This document shows positions 5,970 to 14,067 of a DNA stretch of 21,757 nt, one piece after another. The translations under genes and the position numbers were made by a program. The DNA is from CAZHDI01 sp964531285 (lineage in GTDB: Bacteria > Pseudomonadota > Alphaproteobacteria > JAJFIK01). The notes under the pieces were generated by a model that was not told the DNA's origin, did not search any database, and saw nothing but the letters and a program-made list of their open reading frames with translations. The stretch covers positions 1 through 21,757 of the forward strand of contig CAZHDI010000051.1 in assembly GCA_964531285.1 (NCBI GenBank). The letters run 5' to 3'. Each line of letters starts with the position of its first letter. The first letter of the stretch is position 1.

Positions 5970-6920
5970 TCAGGCAAACTCGATATTCATGGCGGCGTAT
6001 TCGATGTAGTCGACCGACCAGATCCGCAACTCATGCATCTCGCCGTTGTCGCCTTCATAGAACAGCCGGGTCTGATGCACCTGCTGCGACCCGTAATACT
6101 GGGCGTCCTCGAACACTTGAATATCAGACGCGCTGACCCCGGCCGGCCGGAAATCGATCAGCTCCCCGTCCTCATAATCCGTGATGTGATCGATATTGTT
6201 CTCATCCCCGCGATAGCTGAACACAAACGTGTCCATGCCGGCCCCGCCGGTCAGTTCATCGTCGGCCACACCGCCATCGAGCGTATCATCGCCAGCGCCG
6301 CCGTTGAGGGTGTCGTCGCCCCGGCCGCCGATCAGAATATCGGTCCCGCTTTCGCCGAAGATGAGATCGCCGCCGTTTTCGCCATGCAACTCATCATCGC
6401 CGCAGCCGCCATAGATTTCGTCGGTTTTCTTGCCGCCGAAGATCGTGTCGTCCCCACACTGACCGTAAAGAAAGTCTTCGTCGTTGCCGCCGTTGATGAG
6501 GTCATCGCCCAGGCCGCCATAAATCGTGTCGCTGCCGTCGCCGCCGTTCAAATTGTCATAGTGGTCGCCGCCGGTTATGACGTCATCGCCCTCATACCCG
6601 AAAATGGTGAAGACCAGTTGGTCATCGCCCGTCATTTCGACGCCGTTCAGCGTGTCACTGCCTTCGCCGCCGCCGATGAACTCGACAAACCGCAATGTAT
6701 CGGCATCGTGATCGAAGTGATTGAAGTCCGGGTCGATGCCGACCAGGTCGCAAAAATCGATGTACCAGCGCACGATCCAATCGGAGTCCACAGTCGGACC
6801 GACGAGGCTGTAGATCGCCTCGGGGTCGTTTTCCTCTCCGGCATTGGCTGCGAGGTAATAGTCCAACAGGTCGCCATTGACCTTATCGTCACCGCCTTCA
6901 CCCTGGTTCTCTTCCGACAT
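5970..6920 (-). CDS. RTX / hemolysin-type calcium-binding repeat protein
   Basis: The 316-residue acidic protein (ATG 6920; a GTG lies one codon upstream) has a unique N-terminal part (1-80) and a long run of nonapeptide RTX repeats of the form GGxGxDxLx from about 84 to 230, e.g. GGDGSDTIYGGLGDDLING and GGRGDDTLNGGAGDDTLDGG. It closes with a serralysin-like C-terminal region (231-316: DTFVFSY...DHITDYEDGELIDF). In this family the repeats fold into a calcium-loaded beta-roll outside the cell after type I secretion; there is no Sec signal peptide, as expected. No catalytic domain is visible and no type I transporter is nearby. Three cysteines (57, 155, 173) are unusual for RTX proteins. GGGAGACGGGTG lies directly upstream of the start. 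Confidence 0.92.
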   Translation of the reverse strand: MSEENQGEGGDDKVNGDLLDYYLAANAGEENDPEAIYSLVGPTVDSDWIVRWYIDFCDLVGIDPDFNHFDHDADTLRFVEFIGGGEGSDTLNGVEMTGDDQLVFTIFGYEGDDVITGGDHYDNLNGGDGSDTIYGGLGDDLINGGNDEDFLYGQCGDDTIFGGKKTDEIYGGCGDDELHGENGGDLIFGESGTDILIGGRGDDTLNGGAGDDTLDGGVADDELTGGAGMDTFVFSYRGDENNIDHITDYEDGELIDFRPAGVSASDIQVFEDAQYYGSQQVHQTRLFYEGDNGEMHELRIWSVDYIEYAAMNIEFA

Positions 6921-7054
6921 CACCCGTCTCCCGGTTGGCCGAGCGGCCCCGCCGGCCGCCCCTCAAATCACGGGAGCGCGCATAGCATGGACGGTGCGCG
7001 CCGTGAGGCGGAATCTATCCAGAGTGGATCACAACCGGAGCGGACGGTTATCGG

Positions 7055-7510
7055 TCACGTTCGCTTGGTTTGAACGATGCGCGCGGTTGACGACGCGGTG
7101 GCGGTCAATTCGCCTTCACTGGTCATGAGTCGGGCCTCGACAAAGGCCACCGAGGACCCCCGCTTGAGCACCCAGCCCTCCGCGATGAACCGGCCCGGGC
7201 GGGCGGCGGCGAGGAAACTCGTCTTGAGTTCGAGGGTGGGGGTGATCTCGCCCCAGGCCAGGCTGAGGCCAACCGCAATCGAAATCGCATCGTCCAGCAT
7301 GGCGGCCACCATGCCGCCCTGAAGCCCGCCCCATTTGTTGCACAAGTGCGGTCCGGCATCGAAGGCGATCTGCGCCCAGAGTTTTTCACGGTCGATGGCG
7401 ATGAGAGTGAGCCCCAGCGCGGCGCTGGCGGGGGAGGGTTCCTTCAGGATCGCCTGAATATTCGGCGGATAGCTTTCGGCACGCGCGGGATCGATGGGGT
7501 CGTGGGCCAT
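7055..7510 (-). CDS. PaaI-family hotdog-fold thioesterase
   Basis: The 151-residue protein has the hotdog thioesterase pattern: CNKWGGLQGGMVAAMLDD (57-74), containing the long central helix and catalytic acidic residue (Asp73/74), then PTLELKTSFLAAARPG (91-106) and GSSVAFVEARL (118-128), ending with ATASSTARIV. Members hydrolyse acyl-CoA thioesters, commonly aryl- or medium-chain acyl-CoA; the substrate cannot be read from the sequence. It is probably cytoplasmic. The start at 7510 is preceded by GAGGA. It lies 134 bases upstream of the RTX gene on the same strand and is divergent from the membrane protein at 7675; no functional link to either is evident. Confidence 0.88.
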   Translation of the reverse strand: MAHDPIDPARAESYPPNIQAILKEPSPASAALGLTLIAIDREKLWAQIAFDAGPHLCNKWGGLQGGMVAAMLDDAISIAVGLSLAWGEITPTLELKTSFLAAARPGRFIAEGWVLKRGSSVAFVEARLMTSEGELTATASSTARIVQTKRT

Positions 7511-7674
7511 GGGGCGCCGTCCTCACTGAATGGGCTTTATCGGCCATGAAAGCAGCCCCATGCGCCCGGGTCCAGGGACCGGCACAGGGCCGGGATCGCA
7601 CCTGAGCCCGAAAGGGTCTATGATCCCGCGGCTTTATCGAAAGCCTGAGGCGAGAGAACCGGGAAGGAGGGCCC

Positions 7675-8547
7675 ATGTATCTCGATCGATTGGCTGAAGG
7701 CGCGCCGTTCAGGGGCGGCGGCGCCCGGATCTGGAGCCCGCGTCCCGGCACGCGCGCCACGCGCGCCCCGCGCCTCGACGACACACCGCCCGAACTACCC
7801 GCGGACGCACGGCACGCCGGCCCCGATGGGGTGCCCGACATTATCTCGGACGAAGCCCCGGTCCGCCTCGATTACCCGGTCGCGGCTTTTCTGCCGGATA
7901 TGGGCCTTCTGGCCATGCGCATGATCCTCAGCGCTTTGGTGATCGGGTTCGGCGTGATCATGCCCGGCGCGGTGATTCTCGCCTGGATTGGCGGCACGCT
8001 CCTGGCGCTGTTCCTGATCGAGGCCATGGGCATGGTGCTGCGTATGGCGACACGGGTCGACTACACCTCCAGCCGCATCGAAAGCCGCATTCCCCTGCCC
8101 TGGAACCGCTCCATCCCGACCGGCCGCGTCCAATGGGACGAACTGATCGGCCTCACCTTGCGGCGGCGGCGGGGCTGGCTGCGCGGATCGGCGCCCTTAT
8201 GGTGCGAAATGTCCATCGTCAGCCGCGCCGGTCATGTATCCATCGACCACCGGATCGAGCGGTTTGCCCGCCTCGCCGAGCGGGCCTGGCATCATGCCCG
8301 CGCCGCCCAGGTGCCGCTCGATCAACAGACGGTCCGGGTTCTGAGCGACCTCAAAATGCATGGCGGGTTCGGACGGATCGGCGAGCATATGTCCATGGGC
8401 GTGCCGCGCGATCACTTTGAAAAGATGGGCACGCGCGGCGAGGACGAGATGGACGATCTGCCGCCCAAACCGGGCAAGAAGAAAGCCGGAACGTCCAAAG
8501 ACGGCGGTTCGGCGGATCGGACACCAGACGCCGACGCCGACACCTGA
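7675..8547 (+). CDS. Two-helix membrane protein of unknown function
   Basis: The 290-residue protein starts at ATG 7675 after a strong GGAAGGAGG site. A proline- and arginine-rich N-terminal region (1-70) precedes two adjacent transmembrane helices (about 80-101 and 104-123). The cytoplasmic part that follows has YTSSRIESRIPLPWNRSIP and VQWDELIGLTLRRRRGWL, the layout of DUF2244/PH-like membrane proteins in which two helices are followed by a beta-rich domain. The C-terminus (255-290) is charged, low-complexity and probably disordered. The similarity to PH-like proteins is by architecture only. It is the first gene of the rightward envelope block, 124 bases before the glycosyltransferase. Confidence 0.75.
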   Translation: MYLDRLAEGAPFRGGGARIWSPRPGTRATRAPRLDDTPPELPADARHAGPDGVPDIISDEAPVRLDYPVAAFLPDMGLLAMRMILSALVIGFGVIMPGAVILAWIGGTLLALFLIEAMGMVLRMATRVDYTSSRIESRIPLPWNRSIPTGRVQWDELIGLTLRRRRGWLRGSAPLWCEMSIVSRAGHVSIDHRIERFARLAERAWHHARAAQVPLDQQTVRVLSDLKMHGGFGRIGEHMSMGVPRDHFEKMGTRGEDEMDDLPPKPGKKKAGTSKDGGSADRTPDADADT

Positions 8548-8635
8548 CACGGCCGCCGCGGCATTGGCTCCCCCGTGCGAAACCATGTAGGCTCCCGCCT
8601 CATCGTCAAAGGGCCGCCGTGCCCAAGAGGCCGGG

Positions 8636-8659
8636 CCCATCCCAGAACCCATCCCAGAA
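8636..8659. repeat. 12-bp direct tandem repeat (two copies)
   Basis: CCCATCCCAGAA occurs twice in perfect tandem (8636-8647 and 8648-8659), immediately before the glycosyltransferase start. It sits where the ribosome-binding site would be expected, and no good SD is seen there. Confidence 0.7.
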
Positions 8660-8671
8660 CAAGTGCCGCCC

Positions 8672-9442
8672 ATGACCGAGACATCCCCCATCCCGACCAG
8701 CGACGGCGGCCCCGATCTGAGCATCGTCGTGCCGGTCTATAACGAGCGCGGCAATATCGGCCCGCTGCTCGACGAGATTTACGGGGTGATCGGCGATGCC
8801 ATCCGCTTTGAGGTGGTGCTCGTGGATGACGGATCCTCGGACGGCTCCCTCGATGAAATCCAGGAAGTCCGCCGGCGGTATCAGGCGGTGCGGGTCATCC
8901 AGCATGCCGAGCGGTCCGGCAAGAGCGCCGCGTTGTGCACCGCCCGGATGGCGGCGCGCGGCACCTGGATCCAGACCCTGGACGGCGACCGCCAGAACGA
9001 TCCGGCCGATGTTCTCAAGCTCTGGCAGCATCTCCATGACGGCGGCCGCACGCCAGACCCGACGCTCGGCATCGTCGCGGGCGTGCGCAAGCGCCGGAAC
9101 GACGGGGCGTTCAAATGGCTTCAGTCGCGCATCGCCAATGCCACCCGCTCGGCGCTTTTGAATGACGGTACGCCGGACACCGGCTGCGGCTTCAAGCTGC
9201 TGCGCCGCGAGGCCTTCCTGGATGTGCCGTTCTTTGACGGCATGCACCGGTTTCTGCCCGCGCTGATCCGCCGGGCCGGCTGGGAGGTCATGCAGTTCCC
9301 CGTGAATGACCGGCCGCGCACCGCCGGGGCGTCCAAATACGGCTTTGTCGGGCGCCTGACGGCCGGGGTTTTCGATCTTCTGGGCGTCGTTTGGCTGATG
9401 CGGCGAGGCACCTTCCCGCCCGGCCGCACCGGCGACCTCTAA
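8672..9442 (+). CDS. Family 2 glycosyltransferase (polyprenyl-phosphate sugar transferase type)
   Basis: The 256-residue protein (ATG 8672; GTG 8663 in frame is an alternative) is a GT-A-fold family 2 enzyme: LSIVVPVYNERGNI (16-29), VVLVDDGSSDGS (48-59) with nucleotide-binding aspartates, LDGDRQNDP with the DxD-type metal site (103-111), DTGCGFKLLRRE (169-180), and RTAGASKYGFVGRL near the C-terminus. This set is typical of the DPM1/ArnC-like group that loads a sugar onto a polyprenyl phosphate at the inner face of the membrane. It lacks the two C-terminal helices of ArnC and has only a short hydrophobic segment (229-243). The gene sits 4 bases before an ArnT/PMT-like transferase, the usual partner, so the two probably work in sequence. 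Confidence 0.9.
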   Translation: MTETSPIPTSDGGPDLSIVVPVYNERGNIGPLLDEIYGVIGDAIRFEVVLVDDGSSDGSLDEIQEVRRRYQAVRVIQHAERSGKSAALCTARMAARGTWIQTLDGDRQNDPADVLKLWQHLHDGGRTPDPTLGIVAGVRKRRNDGAFKWLQSRIANATRSALLNDGTPDTGCGFKLLRREAFLDVPFFDGMHRFLPALIRRAGWEVMQFPVNDRPRTAGASKYGFVGRLTAGVFDLLGVVWLMRRGTFPPGRTGDL

Positions 9443-9446
9443 TCCC

Positions 9447-11054
9447 ATGGCCAAGCCGAGCGAACCGCAAGCCGCCGCACCGCCGCGCCGGACCGCCGCC
9501 GGACGGCTGATCGGTGCCACCTGGCAGCGCCTCGATGAGCCGAATGTCGTGGTCGCCCTGATTCTGGGCTACTGCCTGGTGCATTTCCTGGTGCGCCTGA
9601 GCCTGTCGCCGGTTTACAGCATCGACGAGGCCGAGCAGGTCCTGTTCGCCCAAGAGCTGAGCTGGGGCTACCGGTTCCGCCATCCGCCGCTGATCACCTG
9701 GATGGTCTGGGCCGTCCAGGAGGTTTTCGGGGTCACCCGGCCGGCGCTGTTTGCCCTGAAATACATGATCATGGCCGGCGGCTTCGTGGCCCTGTTCTAC
9801 GCGGGCAAAGCGATCCTGCGCGAAACGCGCCTCGCGGCCCTCGCGACGGCGGCTTTCACCCTCACCTATACGGTCGGCTATTACCCTCATCTCGATCTGA
9901 TGCACACGGTTCTTCTGACCGCGCTTCTGGGCGCCGGGCTGTGGAGCCTGACCCAGGTGATCGAGCATGGCCGATGGCGGGACTACCTGCTTTATGGGCT
10001 GATAACCGCGCTCGGCATCCTGTCGAAATATGTCTATGGCATCTTCGCGCTCGGCGCCGTCATCGCGGTCTTCGCGGTGCCAATGATCCGCGCCCGGATC
10101 GCCCCGGCCCGCGCCCTGGCAAGCCTCGCGCTAACCCTCCTGCTGCTGGCGCCCTACGGCGCCTGGGTTCTGTCCTACGACTATTCGATGGTCGATCTGG
10201 CCCAGACCATGACCGAGGCGGAGACCGGCGGCGTCGATCCGGCGGGCTGGGCGCGCGGCACCGGGATGCTCGCCTTCTCGCTGCTCGAATTCACCCTGCC
10301 ATTCTCGCTGATTTTCATCGCCCTGTTCTGGCCGTCCCTGCGCCCGGGCCCGGACCGCGCCGCGTCCGACCTCGCGGACCTGCGGACCGGCTATCTGCGC
10401 CTTCTGGAGATCGTCATGATCGCCGGGGCCTTGATGATGCTGGCCGCCGTGTTCTTCGGCGGGGCGACCCATTTCAAGGGCCGCTGGATGCATCAGGTGC
10501 TGATGGGCCTGCCGATCTATCTGTTCCTGCGCGCGAGCCTGAGCCCTGTGCCGCCGTCCCTGCCGCGCCTCAAGGTCTATGGCGGCCTGGTCGCGGCGAC
10601 CGCTCTCCTGGTCGTCGCGGCGCGCATCGTGTCCTATGACATGAACATCAAGTCCTGTTCGAAATGCTGGGAATATCAGCCCTTCGCGGACTATGCGGAC
10701 GATCTGCGCCAGCACGGCTTCATCGACGGGACGATCCTGGTCAACAACATGTATCTGGGCGGCAATCTGCGCGCCCAGTTCCCCGATGCCCGGGTCCTGA
10801 TCCACGGTTACCCGCTGTCGATCTTCCCCAAGACCCAAAGCGCCCAAAACGCGGGCTCGTGTCTGATCGCCTGGATGAACGATAAACCCTCGGTGCCGGA
10901 CAAACTCGGCCCCCTGCGCGCCAAGCTGGGCCTCGATCCGCTGCCCGACGATCATGAACGAGGCCGGGTTCGCCGGCGCATCGATCCTGATAACGATCGC
11001 TGGTTTACCTTGAGCTACGCCTTCCTGCGCGACGGCGCGGGCGATTGCCGTTAG
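9447..11054 (+). CDS. ArnT/PMT-like integral membrane glycosyltransferase (GT39/GT83 type)
   Basis: The 535-residue polytopic protein has about ten hydrophobic segments between residues 33 and 400 and a soluble C-terminal domain. The first periplasmic loop holds the acidic motif SIDEAEQ (58-64) followed by RHPPLITWM (78-86), the signature of PMT_2/ArnT enzymes that use polyprenyl-phosphate sugars as donors. In this family the sugar is moved at the periplasmic face to lipid A or another envelope acceptor. The tail contains KSCSKCWEYQPF, with two or more cysteines that could form a disulfide in the periplasm. It starts 4 bases after the family-2 glycosyltransferase, so translational coupling is likely. 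Sugar and acceptor are unknown. Confidence 0.88.
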   Translation: MAKPSEPQAAAPPRRTAAGRLIGATWQRLDEPNVVVALILGYCLVHFLVRLSLSPVYSIDEAEQVLFAQELSWGYRFRHPPLITWMVWAVQEVFGVTRPALFALKYMIMAGGFVALFYAGKAILRETRLAALATAAFTLTYTVGYYPHLDLMHTVLLTALLGAGLWSLTQVIEHGRWRDYLLYGLITALGILSKYVYGIFALGAVIAVFAVPMIRARIAPARALASLALTLLLLAPYGAWVLSYDYSMVDLAQTMTEAETGGVDPAGWARGTGMLAFSLLEFTLPFSLIFIALFWPSLRPGPDRAASDLADLRTGYLRLLEIVMIAGALMMLAAVFFGGATHFKGRWMHQVLMGLPIYLFLRASLSPVPPSLPRLKVYGGLVAATALLVVAARIVSYDMNIKSCSKCWEYQPFADYADDLRQHGFIDGTILVNNMYLGGNLRAQFPDARVLIHGYPLSIFPKTQSAQNAGSCLIAWMNDKPSVPDKLGPLRAKLGLDPLPDDHERGRVRRRIDPDNDRWFTLSYAFLRDGAGDCR

Positions 11055-11114
11055 ACTGGCAAAACGGAACGAACTTTCCCCCGATGCGGTACTGGCGCCG
11101 AGGAGTGCCCAGCG

Positions 11115-11804
11115 ATGCCCATGGAAACCTGGACCATCGTCACCGGGATCGCCCTGGTGGATGCAATCAATTTCCCTGTGCTGATGATGCTCATCTTCGT
11201 GCTTGGCCGCCCCAACGCGCTGGCCAACGCGCTGGCTTATTCCGCTGGAATGCTGGGCACCCATGTCGCGGGCGGGATCGTCTTCGCCGCCGGGCTGAGC
11301 CAACTCCTCACCGCATGGATCAATGGCGGCTGGCTATCGGATCTGGGCGCCTCGGCTGGCTTGATGGAAACCGGCGTCGGCCTTCTGGCCACCGGGCTCG
11401 CCCTCGGCATGAGCACGCAGCCCACGGACGATCAGCGCGCCCGCCGCGCGCCCACGACCGGGCTGGCGAGTTGGTTCGTGATCGGCTTCGGCATCACCAT
11501 GACCAAGCTGCCCATCGCGGTGCTTTACGGCACCGCCATGCATCAGGTCGCCACCAAATCCGGTAACGCCCTGTGGGTCGGGGCCGGGATCGCCTGGTAC
11601 AATCTGGTGGCGTTTCTGCCGTTTTACGGGGTGTGGCTGATCTGGCTGATCTGGCGCAGCCAGAGCGGGCGCTTGCTCAAGCGGATCGGCGATTTCATCC
11701 AGACCTATTCGCCGGGCGTCATGAAATACGGCCTGCTGGCCATCGGCATCCTTCTGGCCATCGACGGCATTGCCCGCGTCAATGGCCACGCCTTCCTGTT
11801 CTGA
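11115..11804 (+). CDS. Polytopic membrane protein, GAP/Sap (LysE superfamily)-like
   Basis: The 229-residue protein has about six transmembrane helices (roughly 5-30, 37-61, 83-99, 118-140, 155-181, 201-220) with a polar loop after the third (TQPTDDQRARRAP). The first helix carries ALVDAINFPVLMMLI, recalling the short motif of LysE/GAP-type exporters; mycobacterial GAP/Sap proteins help move glycolipids across the membrane. ATG 11115 is preceded by GAGGAG (11100-11105). It lies 60 bases after the membrane glycosyltransferase on the same strand, consistent with a glycolipid-related role. Family assignment is by helix number and that motif, so it is tentative; a small-molecule exporter is the alternative. 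Confidence 0.65.
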   Translation: MPMETWTIVTGIALVDAINFPVLMMLIFVLGRPNALANALAYSAGMLGTHVAGGIVFAAGLSQLLTAWINGGWLSDLGASAGLMETGVGLLATGLALGMSTQPTDDQRARRAPTTGLASWFVIGFGITMTKLPIAVLYGTAMHQVATKSGNALWVGAGIAWYNLVAFLPFYGVWLIWLIWRSQSGRLLKRIGDFIQTYSPGVMKYGLLAIGILLAIDGIARVNGHAFLF

Positions 11805-11816
11805 TCGATTTCGGGA

Positions 11817-12752
11817 TCAATCGCGGGGCGAGCGGACCAGCACATCGCCATGGCCGGTGGACCGCAGCGAACCTTCAAGCCCGCCGAGCACCACATCGCC
11901 CGAACCGTTCACCGCGATGCGCGGATCGACCGCGACCCCGTCGAACACCAGATCGCCCGAGCCGTTGATCGTCACCGACATGGGGTCGGCCCGGCCGCCG
12001 CGGACCCGGATATCGCCGGCGCCGTTCACCGTGACATCCATCGGCCCGTTCACGCTGTCGAACTCCGCATCGCCGCTGCCGTTGATGGTGATGTCGATGC
12101 CGCCGGAAATCGCCCCGCTGCGCACCGCGCCGCTGCCCGCGATCGAGGCTTTCACATCGCCGCCCGCCGAGCCCGAAACCACCGTTCCGGACCCTGCGAT
12201 GGACACCGAATAGCCTTGCGCAATATCGCCGAGCTTGAGGTCGCCGCTGCCCGAGACCCGGACCGTTGCGCTGCGCACATCGCCGACCGACCCCTCAAGG
12301 GCCAGCGCGTTGATCTTCACATCGCTGCCGATATCGCCGACCCGCAGAACCCCCGCCGCACCGTCGATGGTCAGATCCGTGCCGTCCGGGGTCTCGATGG
12401 CGATGACCGGATAATCCTTCAGATCCGTGTCCGACCAGTCCGACGACCAGTTGAACCAGCGCCGCCAGTCGCCCCAGTCGGACTTGAGGTCCTTGCCCCG
12501 AATCTCCAGCAGTCCGCCCCGGTCGGTGATGTTGAGATCGCCCAGCTTGTCCGCCGGACCGTTGATCAGGAGGTCTGTGGTGCCGTCATCGCCAACGGTG
12601 ATCAGCAGGGTACCGATGAAATCGCCGATTTCGATCCGGTCGATGTCATGCTCGCTCGGCCCGATGGTGTCGGCCCAGGCCGGAACCGCCAGCAGCACCG
12701 TGCCCAGGGTGGCCCCCAGTGCCGCACCGCCAAATCTGGCAACAGTGTTCAT
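11817..12752 (-). CDS. Exported DUF2807 (GIN domain) beta-helix protein
   Basis: ATG 12752 is chosen over upstream in-frame starts because a very strong GGAGGGGAGG site lies 6 bases before it and because it opens directly with a signal peptide (1-28, cleaved after AWA). From about 160 to 310 the protein has degenerate repeats of ~20 residues built on SGSGDLKLGD, AGSGTV, NGSGDAEF, NGAGDIRV and NGSGDLVFDG, the right-handed beta-helix of DUF2807 'head GIN' proteins. A tryptophan-rich insert (91-111, five Trp) sits in the first half. Family members are exported with no settled biochemical role; adhesion-like binding is often proposed. It is convergent with the GAP-like gene, 12 bases apart. Confidence 0.85.
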   Translation of the reverse strand: MNTVARFGGAALGATLGTVLLAVPAWADTIGPSEHDIDRIEIGDFIGTLLITVGDDGTTDLLINGPADKLGDLNITDRGGLLEIRGKDLKSDWGDWRRWFNWSSDWSDTDLKDYPVIAIETPDGTDLTIDGAAGVLRVGDIGSDVKINALALEGSVGDVRSATVRVSGSGDLKLGDIAQGYSVSIAGSGTVVSGSAGGDVKASIAGSGAVRSGAISGGIDITINGSGDAEFDSVNGPMDVTVNGAGDIRVRGGRADPMSVTINGSGDLVFDGVAVDPRIAVNGSGDVVLGGLEGSLRSTGHGDVLVRSPRD

Positions 12753-12890
12753 GGCAAACCTCCCCTCCGGCGCTCGAACCGCCGATACAGTCTTTTCATC
12801 ACGCTGCATCCTGCCCGGCACGCGCGCGGGCGCCAAGTCAAACCGGGCGTTTGATTTTGCCATCGATACCGGAAGACGGGCGGGCGGGCG

Positions 12891-13778
12891 TTATACCGTC
12901 AGCGCGGTCCCCTGGCGCGCGACCAGGGCCGCCGGGTTCTGTGCCTGAATGGCCTGCTCGATCGCGGCCAGACGGGCATCGTCATAGGCAGGATTGTGGT
13001 GAAACGCGAGGAAACGCTGGACACCGGCTGCCGCCGACACCCGCAGCCCTTCCTCCCAGGTCGAATGCCCCCAGCCGCGATGGGCCGGGTAATCCGCGTC
13101 CGTGAAGGTCGCGTCATAGAACATGGCATCGGCATCGCGGACGAACTCGACCAACGGCGTATCGAGCGTGCCGGGCTGGTGCTCCAGATCGGTGACATAG
13201 CACACCGACCGGCCCGCCCGCGTGGCCCGGAACGCTGTCGCGCCGCCCGGATGGTTCAGCGCATGGGTCGTGATCGTTACGTCATGGGGGAACGCCAGTG
13301 TCGCGCCCTGCTCGAAGTCATGGAAGGTGATCGTCGCGCGCAGTTGCGCCAGGGTCAGCGGGAAAAACGGATGGGCGAAAATCCGTTCGAAGGTGTCCCG
13401 GGCCGCAAGACCGCCGGGCTCGCGCGCCAGCCAGACCCGGACCCGCGACCGCGGATCGAAAAACGGCGCAAAGGCCGTCAGACCCATGATGTGGTCGTAA
13501 TGGGTGTGGCTGAGCAGGATATCGACATCGACCGCCGTGCCGCGGTCCAGCGCCTCGGCCATGAGCCGGTCGCCGAGCACCCGCAAGCCCGACCCGGCAT
13601 CGAGGATCAAGGAGGTCTCGCGGACCCGCAGTTCCACGCAGGAGGTATCGCCGCCATACCGCGCATAATCGGCGCCGCCGCAGGGCATGGACCCGCGGGC
13701 CCCCCAAATGCGCGCCAGCAATTCGGTCTGATCGCTCATACGCTCATCGCGTGCCGTGTGCTCCCAACGGTTCCACAT
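12891..13778 (-). CDS. Metallo-beta-lactamase-fold hydrolase
   Basis: The 295-residue protein has the MBL-fold metal site LLSHTHYDHIMGL (88-100; His91, His93, Asp95, His96), further ligands NHPGG (175-179, His176) and TDLEH (196-200, Asp197), the GWGHSTWEEG motif (235-244) and LAFHHNP (257-263). It is a cytosolic dinuclear-metal hydrolase resembling the phosphodiesterase/RNase Z-like branch; the substrate is unknown. ATG 13778 is preferred over MSDQ at 13739 because GGAGGGAGG lies 8 bases upstream, although the first 13 residues look unlike the family and the shorter start would fit the conserved fold better. An A/T-rich promoter-like sequence lies just upstream. Confidence 0.87.
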   Translation of the reverse strand: MWNRWEHTARDERMSDQTELLARIWGARGSMPCGGADYARYGGDTSCVELRVRETSLILDAGSGLRVLGDRLMAEALDRGTAVDVDILLSHTHYDHIMGLTAFAPFFDPRSRVRVWLAREPGGLAARDTFERIFAHPFFPLTLAQLRATITFHDFEQGATLAFPHDVTITTHALNHPGGATAFRATRAGRSVCYVTDLEHQPGTLDTPLVEFVRDADAMFYDATFTDADYPAHRGWGHSTWEEGLRVSAAAGVQRFLAFHHNPAYDDARLAAIEQAIQAQNPAALVARQGTALTV

Positions 13779-13809
13779 GCCACGCGCCTCCCTCCATTGC
13801 CAGCCTTCG

Positions 13810-13815
13810 ATTACA
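13810..13815 (-). promoter_or_regulatory. Possible -10 element of the MBL-fold hydrolase gene
   Basis: On the minus strand TGTAAT (5/6 match to TATAAT) follows a T-rich stretch about 32 bases before the ATG at 13778, giving a short leader that includes the strong SD. No good -35 is seen at 16-18 bases, so another sigma factor or an activator may be needed. Confidence 0.3.
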
Positions 13816-14067
13816 AAAAAATAACAAAAGGCGGTTCGCCGGTCGGACGATCAGCACGGCTGACCCGTCCGTGACCGAGACTATGGGGGCTGCATCAGAT
13901 GTTCGGAATGGCTCACGGCACCGGAATGCCAGATCATCCGTCACAAGCGGACGGCTTCGCAGCCGGCGCGCCTGCGCAACCCTGGCTGGAAGAGATTCAT
14001 TAACAGTGCCAAGATCTTATGACGGACGTCACAGGCCGGCGAGACAACCCCCGGCCCGGGACCCGGA

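Noticed and set aside
6240..6670. Regular repeats that might be a CRISPR array
   Set aside because: The periodicity is 27 bases of degenerate coding sequence (RTX nonapeptides), not conserved repeats with unique spacers.
5889..7073. Long open frame on the plus strand antisense to the RTX gene
   Set aside because: It mirrors the repetitive RTX codons, giving Val/Ile/Ala-rich monotonous sequence with no domain. The minus-strand RTX reading is unmistakable.
10131..11303. 390-codon minus-strand frame across the membrane glycosyltransferase and GAP-like genes
   Set aside because: Gln/His/Arg-rich antisense of hydrophobic codons, spanning two real genes; typical shadow frame.
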